10,879 nucleotides of DNA from the NCBI GenBank assembly GCA_023437285.1, contig JAEZGP010000179.1, positions 1-10,879 on the forward strand. Direction: 5' to 3'. The position numbers and the translations under genes were made by a program. The DNA comes from Actinomycetes bacterium. Its GTDB lineage: Bacteria; Actinomycetota; Actinomycetes; Mycobacteriales; Micromonosporaceae. The notes below the pieces were generated by a model. That model saw only the letters and a program-made list of their open reading frames with translations, was not told where the DNA came from and ran no database searches. Each line of letters opens with the position of its first letter. Within the stretch, counting starts at the first letter, position 1. Shown here piece after piece: positions 1 to 6,716 of the stretch.

Positions 1-149
1 ATGGATCCCTGCGGGACGCTCGTCAGGAATCGATATCGCCGGATGAAAACATGTTCGCCGCCGGCGCGGTCGTGGGCCGTCTACCTGCCGCACGTGTCGG
101 CCGTCGGCGGAGGCGTGCTGGGCTCCCTGCGGGTTACCTCAACGAGGAG

Positions 150-168
150 GCCTACCGGTCCGGTAGGC
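150..168 (-). terminator. Hairpin overlapping the tetR stop codon
   Basis: GCCTACCG and CGGTAGGC form a perfect 8-bp stem around a 3-base loop. The TAG stop of the TetR gene (152-154) lies inside the stem. There is no T-run after it on either strand, so it would act as a U-less actinobacterial hairpin or a 3'-end stabiliser. A weaker CCTC-AAC-GAGG stem (138-148) lies next to it. The terminator role is inferred from position and shape only. Confidence 0.45.
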
Positions 169-826
169 GCTTCGCGTTGCTCTCGCTGGTGTTGCCGCAG
201 GCGTGTCGTTGCCGAGACAGCTGCGTCCATGTGCCGGCGCGGGCGGATGCGATGGCGGCGTGTGCGGCTCGGTCGGCGTCCTCGTCGGTGAGGGGACGGC
301 CGGTGTTGAGGAGGGCGTAGTAGAGGGGCGCGGAGACGGCGGTGATGACCGCGTGGGGATCGGTGCCTTCGGGTAGTTCTCCGCGCTGGACGGCGTCGGT
401 GACGCAGCCGGCCCATTCCTCGATGCGTACGGCGTAGAAGTGGTGGAGGGCTTCGGCCGCCTGGTCGTTGCACAACGATGCGGCGATCAACGCCTTGAAC
501 AGGCGTCCTTGGCGTGGGTCGGTGAGTGTTTTGACGACCAGCCGGGCGTTGGCTTTGAGGTCTTCTTCGAGGGAGCCGGTGTCCGTGCGGGGCAGGGACT
601 GAGCCGCCATGTCGGCGAGTAGGTCGGCGGTGAGCGCCCCTGGGGTGCGCCAGCGACGGTAGAGGGTGGTCTTTCCTACGCCCGCCCGGCGGGCGATCTC
701 CGCCAGGTCGAGCGCGTCGAAGCCGTCCTGGGCCAAGGCGTCGCCGGCGGCTTGGAGCACGGCCTCGCGGACCCGGGCGGTACGACCGCCGGGGCGGACG
801 GTGCCGGCGGCAGGAGTAAGGGGCAT
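152..826 (-). CDS. TetR/AcrR-family transcriptional repressor
   Basis: A 224-residue DNA-binding regulator that probably represses the divergent MFS exporter. The N-terminal TetR domain is clear: residues 16-60 hold a helix, then LAEIARRAGV-GKTTLYRRW (about 41-59), the family's helix-turn-helix with the typical T-T-L-Y-R-R-W recognition helix. The rest is the all-helical ligand-binding and dimerisation domain. The start at 826 is chosen over an upstream GTG at 862 because GGAGGAGG lies just upstream of it and the TetR domain begins soon after. The C-terminal tail after the last predicted helix (from about TWTQLSRQ) is about 25 residues longer than I would expect for the family. The divergent layout with the exporter and the two dyads between them is the classic TetR-efflux arrangement. 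The ligand cannot be told from sequence. Confidence 0.93.
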   Translation of the reverse strand: MPLTPAAGTVRPGGRTARVREAVLQAAGDALAQDGFDALDLAEIARRAGVGKTTLYRRWRTPGALTADLLADMAAQSLPRTDTGSLEEDLKANARLVVKTLTDPRQGRLFKALIAASLCNDQAAEALHHFYAVRIEEWAGCVTDAVQRGELPEGTDPHAVITAVSAPLYYALLNTGRPLTDEDADRAAHAAIASARAGTWTQLSRQRHACGNTSESNAKRLPDR

Positions 827-865
827 GGACAGCCTCCTCCGGGTAGCGGTTCCGACCACCACCTT

Positions 866-885
866 ATCGGAACCACGGTTCCCTT
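866..885. promoter_or_regulatory. Probable TetR operator 1 (tetR-proximal)
   Basis: ATCGGAAC-CACG-GTTCCCTT contains a perfect GGAACC-AC-GGTTCC palindrome (869-882). It lies 40 bp upstream of the tetR start and matches the second dyad at 914-935, giving a shared pattern A-N-CGGAAC-N4-GT-Y-CC-N-TT. Its position suggests autorepression of tetR. Confidence 0.72.
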
Positions 886-902
886 ACTGCCGCCCGCGTG
901 TT

Positions 903-957
903 AGGTTCTCCAATAACGGAACTGTGGTCCCGTTAACGGCCCGTTTCCGGAGAACCT
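903..957. repeat. 9-bp inverted repeat enclosing operator 2
   Basis: AGGTTCTCC (903-911) and GGAGAACCT (949-957) are perfect inverted copies enclosing the 914-935 dyad. A smaller dyad, AACGG-C-CCGTT (935-945), sits inside too. If the exporter transcript starts upstream of 903, its leader would fold into a stem with a structured loop. Otherwise this could be a further protein-binding site. The sequence is clear; the role is unknown. Confidence 0.5.
914..935. promoter_or_regulatory. Probable TetR operator 2 (exporter-proximal)
   Basis: TAACGGAAC-TGTG-GTCCCGTTA is a 22-bp dyad with 9-bp arms, 8 of 9 paired. It has the same pattern as the dyad at 866-885, and the two centres are 49 bp apart. It lies 78 bp upstream of the exporter start, where a bound repressor could block the promoter. 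No confident -10/-35 pair could be placed. Confidence 0.72.
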
Positions 958-1012
958 CCTGTCCCGGCCTCTCCAGCTCCACGGCAGCGGTGGAGCCGAA
1001 AGGACGTACGTC

Positions 1013-2470
1013 ATGTCCACAACCACCACGGCGTCGCGGCGTTCCGCCCGCGCCACCGCTGAGCAGGCCCCGCCGCAAGGGCTGACCGGCCGGTTGAAGC
1101 TGATCCTCGCGGTGTTGCTGGTGGCCCAGTTCATGCTGGCCGTCGACTTCTCGATCCTGAACGTGGCGCTGCCCGCGATCGGGGACGGCCTTGGTTTCTC
1201 CCTCGCCAACCTGCAGTGGATCGCTACGGCATTCGCGCTGTGCGCGGCTGGCTTCACGCTCTTTTTCGGCCGCATCGGCGACCTGGTCGGCCGTAAGAGA
1301 ATCTTCCTGGGCAGCCTGGTCCTCCTCGGCCTCGCTTCCCTGGCCGGTGGTCTGGCCACCAGCCCGGAGATCCTCATCATCGCCCGCGTCGCGCAAGGGC
1401 TGGCTACTGCCGCCGCTACCCCGGCCGGTCTGTCCCTGCTGACCACATCGTTCCCCGAGGGCCCGCTGCGGCAGAAGGCGCTCGGGATCAACGGCGCTCT
1501 GATGTCGGCCGGGTTCACCTCCGGCGCCATCTTCGGCGGCATCCTGACCGACCTGCTCTCCTGGCGCTGGGCGTTCTTCATCAACGTGCCCGTCGCCCTG
1601 GCCGTCGTCCTGATCGCGCCGACCGTCATCAAGGACGCCAAGCCCTCCGTACGCCCGAAGCTGGACCTGCCCGGCGCCCTGTCGGTCACCCTCGGTCTGC
1701 TCGGGCTGGTCTATGGCCTCACCCAGGCCGGCGAGTACGGCTGGACCAACCCGCACGCCCTGACCGGCCTTCTCGCTGGAGCCCTCCTGCTGGCGGTGTT
1801 CTTCCTGATCGAGCGCAAGGTCACCGAGCCGCTGGTCCCGCTGAACGTCCTCGGCCGCCGCAACGTCGCCTGGGGCAACGTGCTCGGCCTGCTCGCCTTC
1901 GTCACCGAGACCTCCCTCGTCTACCTACTCACCCTCTACCTGCAGAAGACCCTCGACTTCTCCCCGCTCGCCGCCGGAATCTCCTTTGGCGTCCTGGGAC
2001 TGGGCACCGTCGTCGGCGGCCTGTTCGCCCCCAAGGTCATCGCGAAGACCTCCACTCTGACCGCCCTGGTTGCCGGCGGCCTGATCCAGACCGTCTTCAC
2101 CGCCGCCCTGCTCTTCCTGGGCACCTCCACCGGCCCGTCCATGGCACTGCTGCTGCCCGCCACCTTCTTCGGCGGCGTCGGCAACATGCTGACCATCGTC
2201 GCCTTCATGGTCACCGTTACCAGCGGACTGCCCGACAAGGAGCAGGGACTGGCCACCGGGCTCGCCTCGATGTCCCAGCAGGTCGGCATCACTATGGGCA
2301 CCCCGATCATGTCCGCGGTCGTCACCTCCGCAACCGCCGGCGCCACCACGGCCGCCGCCATCCACCACGGCGTCACCGTCGCGATCGCTGTCAACGCCGC
2401 GCTGGTCCTGCTCGGCGTCCTGGTCGCCGCGGCCTTCCTCCGCGCCGAGAACCAGCGGCAGTACCCCTGA
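1013..2470 (+). CDS. MFS multidrug exporter, DHA2 (EmrB/QacA-like, 14 TM)
   Basis: A 485-residue inner-membrane proton antiporter expected to expel a drug-like compound. Family motifs are in order. Motif D1 is LAVDFSILNVALP (42-54) in TM1. Motif A is GRIGDLVGRKR (86-96) between TM2 and TM3. Motif B starts RVAQGLATAAATPAGL (125-140). The antiporter motif C region is GALMSAGFTSGAIFGG (161-176), followed by SWRWAFFINVPV (183-194). The length and the alternating hydrophobic stretches to the C-terminus fit 14 helices. The start ATG has AAAGGA about 10 bases upstream. The divergent TetR gene and paired dyads indicate ligand-induced expression, and the dehydrogenase downstream is probably co-transcribed. 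The substrate is unknown: DHA2 members export antibiotics, dyes and self-made metabolites. Confidence 0.95.
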   Translation: MSTTTTASRRSARATAEQAPPQGLTGRLKLILAVLLVAQFMLAVDFSILNVALPAIGDGLGFSLANLQWIATAFALCAAGFTLFFGRIGDLVGRKRIFLGSLVLLGLASLAGGLATSPEILIIARVAQGLATAAATPAGLSLLTTSFPEGPLRQKALGINGALMSAGFTSGAIFGGILTDLLSWRWAFFINVPVALAVVLIAPTVIKDAKPSVRPKLDLPGALSVTLGLLGLVYGLTQAGEYGWTNPHALTGLLAGALLLAVFFLIERKVTEPLVPLNVLGRRNVAWGNVLGLLAFVTETSLVYLLTLYLQKTLDFSPLAAGISFGVLGLGTVVGGLFAPKVIAKTSTLTALVAGGLIQTVFTAALLFLGTSTGPSMALLLPATFFGGVGNMLTIVAFMVTVTSGLPDKEQGLATGLASMSQQVGITMGTPIMSAVVTSATAGATTAAAIHHGVTVAIAVNAALVLLGVLVAAAFLRAENQRQYP

Positions 2471-2510
2471 GCCACCGCTACTCACGCCGACGAGTACGGC
2501 GCCCGCGATC

Positions 2511-2542
2511 GGGCGGGTGGTCAGGCCACCGGCCACCCGCCC
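2511..2542 (+). terminator. Strong intercistronic hairpin after the MFS gene
   Basis: GGGCGGGTGG (2511-2520) and CCACCCGCCC (2533-2542) form a perfect 10-bp GC-only stem but for one A/T pair, with a 12-base loop. An alternative inner pairing GGTGG/CCACC (2516-2520/2526-2530) competes with it. No T-run follows. It lies between the exporter stop and the dehydrogenase ribosome site, so it probably lowers rather than stops read-through. Confidence 0.6.
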
Positions 2543-2583
2543 TTCCCGCACCCCACGTGCCTTCAGTTCCACAAGGAGTCGTC

Positions 2584-3372
2584 ATGGACCTCCAGCTCAC
2601 CGACAAGGTCGTCGTCGTCACCGGCGCCACCAGCGGCATCGGCCAGGCCACCGCGCGCCTGCTGGCCGCCGAAGGCGCCCGGGTGCTCGCCGTCGCCCGA
2701 GGCAAGGCCGATCCGGCCGACCTGCCCGAATCGGTCGACTTCCACCCGGCCGACCTCACCGACCGGCGCGCTGCCGACGACGTCATCGCCCACGTCGAAG
2801 ACGCGTACGGGCGGCTCGACGGCCTGGTCAACAACGCCGCCGCGCTCGTCTCCCGGCCCACGTTCGCCGACATCGACGACGCCCAGTGGCACGCGACCTT
2901 CGAACTGAACCTGCACGGCGCCGTCCGCCTCACCCGCGCCGCCCTGCCTCTGATGCGGAAAAACCCCGACGGCACGAGCATCGTCCACATCGCCAGCGAG
3001 GCCGCCCGCCTGCCCGATGCCACCATCGCTGACTACGCCGCCGCCAAGGCCGCCCTGCTATCCGTCTCCAAATCCCTTGCCATCTCCCTTGGCCCAGAGG
3101 GCATTCGGTCCAACGTCGTCTCCCCCGGCCCCACCCGCACGGCCCTCTTCGACGCCCCCGGCGGCTTCGCCGACCAGCTCGCCCAGCGTCTCAACCTCCC
3201 CACCGACCAGGCCGTCGACCACTTCATCCGCAACGAACGCCGCCTGCCCACCGGTCGCATCGGCACTCCCGAGGAGGTCGCCGACGTCATCGCCTACCTC
3301 CTCTCACCCCGCGCCGGCCAGGTCACTGGCGCAGAATGGGCCATCGACGGAGGCGCCCTGCGCCAGCTGTGA
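2584..3372 (+). CDS. Short-chain dehydrogenase/reductase (SDR, classical type)
   Basis: A 262-residue cytosolic NAD(P)-dependent oxidoreductase with a Rossmann fold. The cofactor loop is TGATSGIG (13-20), and the structural motif is NNAA (83-86). The catalytic set is complete: N109, S138, Y151 and K155 (Y-x3-K). The C-terminal GAEWAIDGG element is typical of classical SDRs, and the length is normal. R39 after the second strand, in place of an acidic residue, hints at NADP(H) preference, which is inference. The ATG at 2584 is chosen because AAGGAG lies about 7 bases upstream; an in-frame ATG at 2557 lacks such a site. It lies 113 bp after the exporter in the same direction and is probably read from the same promoter through a hairpin. 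It may modify the exported compound, but the substrate cannot be told. Confidence 0.94.
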   Translation: MDLQLTDKVVVVTGATSGIGQATARLLAAEGARVLAVARGKADPADLPESVDFHPADLTDRRAADDVIAHVEDAYGRLDGLVNNAAALVSRPTFADIDDAQWHATFELNLHGAVRLTRAALPLMRKNPDGTSIVHIASEAARLPDATIADYAAAKAALLSVSKSLAISLGPEGIRSNVVSPGPTRTALFDAPGGFADQLAQRLNLPTDQAVDHFIRNERRLPTGRIGTPEEVADVIAYLLSPRAGQVTGAEWAIDGGALRQL

Positions 3373-3534
3373 CCGTCCCGGCCCGTTGGGGAGACGCACG
3401 TCCTGCCACGTCGCCCGTACGTGCCCGCAAGGTTCTCTACCTGGTGATCAGAGAAAACGACGGGCCGGGCAGAACATCACCGACCGGATCCCTCCCGGAG
3501 CCAATGCTCAACGCCCTCGCCGAGCTCTACGCCG

Positions 3535-5244
3535 TCATCGGTCGATGATTCGCCAGACCGCGTTCTTGCTGCGTTCTTTGCCGACGAGTTCGACTTTGCC
3601 TGCGTCTCGAAGTCGGCGTAGGTGGTAGTTGACGGTGCTTTTCGCTTGGCCGGTGGCGGTTTCGAGCTCACTGCGGGTCTGTGGCCCCTGCTTGAGCATG
3701 GCGAGGATGTTGCGCTCCGGGTCCGATGGCTCGTCCAGCGGAAGTGGCGTCGAGGCGGCCGGCACGCCGTAGGTCGCGGTCCCCCGAGTTCCTGTCATGG
3801 CAAGTACGCCACGGTCGACGAGATCTTTCATGAGCCTGAGCGCTTCCCTGCTGTCGGCCACGCCAGTCGCCGCCCGAAATGAGCTGTTTGTGAGCTGAAC
3901 CCCACGTCTTGCCAAGGCCAGCGCGATTAACTGTGGCCCGTTGAGACCCTCCAAGCCTTTGCTCGCCATCCACGCCAACGTTTCTGAGTCGAGCAGTGTG
4001 TGGTTGGGAAAGACCACCTCGAACGTCGCGATGTTGTCGCGGAACTCCGGTGGCTCCATACCTGCGTCCGCGAGGGCCCGGCGCATCGTGAAGATGCCTG
4101 ATCCGACGTTCTCGCACACCGTGCGGCCATCGCCGGCGCCGGCGTCCGCGAGGATCTTCAGGAGCGAGCGATTGCGGCTTGAACTCGTTCCCGACAGCCC
4201 CAGATCATCGACGCCGATCGGGCCGTACAGGCCGCCGGGATTCCGGATGACCAGGCGGTCCGGGTACATCTCGACCTGGACCTGGGTGCCCCGGGCACCG
4301 GTCGACAGGTCCCGGTGCACGAGTGCGTTCGTCAGCGCCTCACGGATCGCGACCTCGGGATACTCCCATTCGTCCTGGCGGAACAGGCCCATGACAAGGC
4401 TTCGTCGTTGCATGTTCCGCTTGAGTACGGCGACCGCTTCGCGCAGCATCACCGGGATCGAGCCGTCAACGACCGCGCTGTCCAGGAAGCGCTCACCTCG
4501 CGGTCCGGGCACGCCGGGCTCCGGCGTCGGGTAGCGCACGACGGAGATGTTCAACTGCGGAAAGAACTGTTGGGGATACACACCGAAGCTCAGCAGGCCC
4601 GCCAGGGTGGGGACCAGACGATCGTCGACCTCGGTGAGGACGTTCGTGCGTAGCAGGACGCTCTCATGTGGATACTCGCCGAAGACGGCGGGCCGGGATT
4701 CGCGTAGGCGGGCGACGTACGCCTCGACTGCCGTTTGGTCGAGGTCCTCGGGGCGGGCCTCGGGGACCGGCAGCTGGTCTTGACGAGGCTCGCGCTGGTT
4801 GGAGATGAGGAGACTGACCTCGTACTCGGTCAGTTTGCGGTTGCCGTCCGAGACTCGAAGACGTGAACCGGCGTAGGGCCCGAGGCTCCGGCGATGACAC
4901 GGCCGCTGGTCGCGCGGCACGGCGGGGATGTGGGCGGTCACGACGGCCCGTGAGTCGACAGTCACTGTTGCAATGTCAGCGCGAACGGGCGGCTCCATCT
5001 CGCCGCACAGCGCCCCGAGCTGCTGCTCGGCGGTGGCGGGGTCCGCCACGCCGGTGACCGTGAACCCTGACTTCTCCTCTACGCCCAGGATGATCAGCCC
5101 GCCGGAGGCGTTAGCAAACGCGCTCAGCGTTTCCCATAGGTCCTGGGGAAGGCCTCGCTGGGCGCGCTTGACCTCGACGCTGGCATGATCGGAACCCAGC
5201 CGTCGAAGCTCGTCCAGGATTTCGCCGAGCGTCTGTGCGTCCAT
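3535..5244 (-). CDS. AlbA_2 (Schlafen-type) / HATPase_c_4 / winged-helix ATP-binding regulator
   Basis: A 569-residue protein of the RecG-like 'ATP-binding protein' group, often annotated as a putative transcriptional regulator. Residues about 10-150 form an AlbA_2 (divergent AAA_4/Schlafen) domain, with VEVKRA (E24, K26), E38 and AFANASGGLIILGVEE (42-57). Residues about 295-420 form a GHKL-type ATP pocket, with the N-box REALTNALVHRD (301-312), NPGGLYG, and a second glycine loop ENVGSGIFTMRRAL. Two C-terminal winged helices follow; the last has TRSELETATGQAKSTVNYHL. I choose ATG 5244 because GGGGA precedes it and AlbA_2 starts soon after; ATG 5268 and TTG 5286 are also possible. Its 5' region is full of ACTGAT repeats. 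No partner gene is adjacent. Relatives occur in defence and accessory islands, but any defence role here is speculation. Confidence 0.85.
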   Translation of the reverse strand: MDAQTLGEILDELRRLGSDHASVEVKRAQRGLPQDLWETLSAFANASGGLIILGVEEKSGFTVTGVADPATAEQQLGALCGEMEPPVRADIATVTVDSRAVVTAHIPAVPRDQRPCHRRSLGPYAGSRLRVSDGNRKLTEYEVSLLISNQREPRQDQLPVPEARPEDLDQTAVEAYVARLRESRPAVFGEYPHESVLLRTNVLTEVDDRLVPTLAGLLSFGVYPQQFFPQLNISVVRYPTPEPGVPGPRGERFLDSAVVDGSIPVMLREAVAVLKRNMQRRSLVMGLFRQDEWEYPEVAIREALTNALVHRDLSTGARGTQVQVEMYPDRLVIRNPGGLYGPIGVDDLGLSGTSSSRNRSLLKILADAGAGDGRTVCENVGSGIFTMRRALADAGMEPPEFRDNIATFEVVFPNHTLLDSETLAWMASKGLEGLNGPQLIALALARRGVQLTNSSFRAATGVADSREALRLMKDLVDRGVLAMTGTRGTATYGVPAASTPLPLDEPSDPERNILAMLKQGPQTRSELETATGQAKSTVNYHLRRLRDAGKVELVGKERSKNAVWRIIDR

Positions 5245-5254
5245 GGGTTCCCCG

Positions 5255-5334
5255 ATCAGTTCACACATCAGTTTAGTCAGGCTCAAATCTTAGACTGATG
5301 TGGTCATCGGACTAGACTGATTCAACTGATGTGT
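5255..5334. promoter_or_regulatory. ACTGAT repeat cluster upstream of the AlbA_2/HATPase gene
   Basis: ACTGAT occurs five times in 76 bp: on the minus strand at 5255-5260 and 5267-5272, and on the plus strand at 5294-5299, 5316-5321 and 5325-5330. The 11-mer AACTGATGTGT at 5324-5334 is repeated exactly in inverted orientation at 5263-5273, and ACTGATGTG occurs again at 5294-5302. The cluster spans the start of the minus-strand gene. A weak -10-like TAAGAT lies between the arms on the minus strand. It is probably an autoregulatory operator for the gene's own winged-helix domains, by inference. Confidence 0.65.
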
Positions 5335-5380
5335 TGCGGCCGGGTCACGGTGGGGCCGGCGCGAAGGAGCGGCGGGCGCT

Positions 5381-5730
5381 GCGGGTGGGTCATTCCCGGA
5401 GGCGTGACTTTGCCGCTGGGAACGCACGTCGTTGATCCGCCCGTGGTGCTCGTGCCCATGGCGAGGATCACGAATGTCGCGTTTCGGCAGTTGTGTCGGG
5501 AGCAAGGCGCCGGGATCTACGTCTGCGAGATGATCACGACGGTCACGCTCGCGCACCGGAATCCGAAGACCGATCGCATGATCGAGTTCGGGGCGGATGA
5601 GACGCCGCGGAGCATGCAGATCTATGGCGTCGATCCCGAGGTGACAGCCAAGGCCGTGCGGCGCATGGTCGACGAGAACCTCGCCGATCACATCGACATG
5701 AAACTTCGGGTGCCCGAAGTTGCCGGTTGA
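5381..5730 (+). pseudogene. dus: 5' fragment of a tRNA-dihydrouridine synthase gene
   Basis: From 5381 to 5713 this is a diverged copy of 6727-7058, the 5' end of the intact dus downstream. I count about 30 mismatches and one inserted base, or about 91% identity. Most differences are at third codon positions; 9 of 97 residues differ. The reading frame from GTG 5404 matches Dus up to ADHIDM. One extra A at about 5700-5703 then shifts the frame, so the expected N-F-G-C catalytic loop is read as K-L-R-V, and translation stops at 5728-5730. If the extra A is removed the frame reads NFGCP, the canonical Dus sequence. Similarity ends there, so two thirds of the protein is missing. The FMN-loop glycine is also changed (PMARIT against PMAGIT). 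It is not functional. It could be the native gene displaced by an insertion, or a partial duplication. Confidence 0.88.
5702..5721. repeat. Perfect 20-bp dyad at the dus fragment breakpoint
   Basis: AACTTCGGGTGCCCGAAGTT has perfect 9-bp arms around TG. Its left 12 bases, AACTTCGGGTGC, are dus coding sequence and recur in the intact gene at 7047-7058, 1345 bp away. The right half is not dus in the intact copy. It may be a recombination core or simply a fortuitous hairpin at the end of the fragment. Confidence 0.5.
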
Positions 5731-5832
5731 CAACGGCCTTGAGCTGTAGAAACGCTAATCCCTGCCGCACCGGGGGCAAGGTTCAGCCTATGTGCACCTC
5801 TGAGTAGCGGCGCATGTGTGACGGGGCGGCGG

Positions 5833-6259
5833 CTAAGAACCGTCGAGGGCTGGGCGCTCAGGCCCGGCCAAGGTGTGGATCGGTTGACCCGTGATCGCTG
5901 CGATGAGGCTGAAGTCCTTGTCGACGGCCAAGACGGTAAGTCCCACCTTCTCGGCCGTCGCTGCGATCAGCAAATCAGGAATCGACGGCGCGCGGTGCTG
6001 GCCGCGGTCAGCTAATTTCCAGCGCCCGGTCCTCGATGGCGGGGGTCAGGTGTTCGACCGGCATCAAAGACAAGGGCGGGGAGGCGAACTGTCGGCGGCC
6101 CGCCTCGCCCGAGCGGGCTGAGTGGCCGAGCTCGAGGCGGGTGATCGTGGAGAGCCGGACCAGTCTGCGACTGATGCGCGTGTTCCATTCATCGCGGTTG
6201 CGCACTTGGCCCAGTTGGAGCCGGACGTACGCGGACTTGTCGATGAGCCACGTCGTCAC
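5833..6259 (-). pseudogene. vapC: VapC-type PIN-domain toxin, frameshifted
   Basis: The two halves of a PIN ribonuclease toxin lie in different frames. The first, from GTG 6259, reads VTTWLIDKSAYVRL and carries the first PIN acids (D7, then E43 in TRLELGHS). It runs through [16 protein letters not shown] and ends at a TGA at 6008-6010. The second continues in another frame from 6012 to a TAG at 5833-5835. It reads [20 protein letters not shown], then [19 protein letters not shown], and holds the remaining PIN aspartates. Family members as I remember them have about four more residues at this junction, which suggests a net loss of about 11 bases. The total of about 142 codons fits a VapC. The GTG start overlaps the vapB stop by four bases, the usual coupled layout. 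As it stands no full PIN active site is made, so the toxin is predicted dead. A sequencing error is the alternative. Confidence 0.87.
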
Positions 6260-6480
6260 CGCCACGCGGCCTCCATCACGACGGGATCGGCCAAATCGCC
6301 GAATACATCCGCCGATCGCTCCCAGTCCTCCGCGGTGACGGTCCGCTCGCTGGCCGGACTGATGCCCTCCTCGAATTTGCGGCGTAGGTACTCGTTGCGC
6401 GAAAGGCCGAGATTTGCGGCCGCCGCGTCGATGCGGTCGACGGCTTCCTGACTCAGCTCGCGGATGAGGATATTGGGCAT
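6256..6480 (-). CDS. vapB: VapB-type ribbon-helix-helix antitoxin
   Basis: A 74-residue antitoxin. The N-terminal ribbon-helix-helix region (1-40) begins MPNILIRELSQEAVDRID and continues with LGLSRNEYLRR, typical of FitA/VapB DNA-binding proteins. The C-terminal part (TAEDWERSADVFGDLADP, then VVMEAAWR) matches the tail that clamps the PIN toxin. The ATG at 6480 is well supported by GGAGGT about seven bases upstream. The stop overlaps the vapC GTG (GTGA). A GTGATATCAC dyad lies just upstream, consistent with autorepression. The antitoxin looks intact although its toxin gene is broken, so it survives as an orphan, perhaps still binding DNA or buffering a related VapC elsewhere. Confidence 0.9.
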   Translation of the reverse strand: MPNILIRELSQEAVDRIDAAAANLGLSRNEYLRRKFEEGISPASERTVTAEDWERSADVFGDLADPVVMEAAWR

Positions 6481-6504
6481 GGGTCACCTCCGAGAGACCG
6501 GCCA

Positions 6505-6523
6505 GTGATATCACGTTATCGTG
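6505..6523. promoter_or_regulatory. Probable vapBC operator/promoter dyad
   Basis: GTGATATCAC (6505-6514) is a perfect palindrome. With the following bases it gives GATA-N6-TATC (6507-6520) and two CAC/GTG-ended half-sites. It lies 25 bp upstream of the vapB ATG, where antitoxin-toxin complexes of this family usually bind. The AT-rich core could also serve as the -10 region. Confidence 0.6.
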
Positions 6524-6716
6524 CCCTTTTTGGCCGTGACCAACTTCGGCGGCCCAAGGCCTGTCTTCGCCGGCGAGATCGTCCGGCTCGACTTCCAGAT
6601 GGGATGAGAGGTCGTCTGTGTCAATGTGGCACAAGCGGCTGGAGTGTTGACCCTGTCATTTCCGCCTGCGAAGGTCATGGTCACGCGCAGCCGGCAGTGA
6701 TCAAAGCCAGAGGTAC

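Noticed and set aside
1..149. Open frames at the left edge
   Set aside because: Peptides are Arg-rich and fit no family. A fragment reading GYLNEEAYRSGRR looks protein-like but runs into the antisense of tetR, so no gene is called.
884..1756. Long minus-strand open frame opposite the MFS gene
   Set aside because: It is antisense to a clear transporter. Its product is low-complexity Gly/Gln/Asp/Arg-rich with no recognisable fold, as expected from the reverse strand of GC-rich coding DNA.
3504..3548. Tiny frame MLNALAELYAVIGR between the SDR and AlbA_2 genes
   Set aside because: It is a helix-like peptide preceded by GGAG, but only 14 codons long with no recognised relative. It could be a gene remnant but cannot be supported.
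5290..5733. Minus-strand frame across the dus fragment
   Set aside because: It is the antisense of degenerate dus coding sequence; the similar minus-strand frame at 6681-7616 arises opposite the intact dus for the same reason.
6521..6607. Short frame VPFLAVTNFGGPRPVFAG continuing to a TGA, upstream of dus
   Set aside because: It resembles a protein C-terminus but is 28 codons, has no start context and no recognised family. It is left as possible debris.
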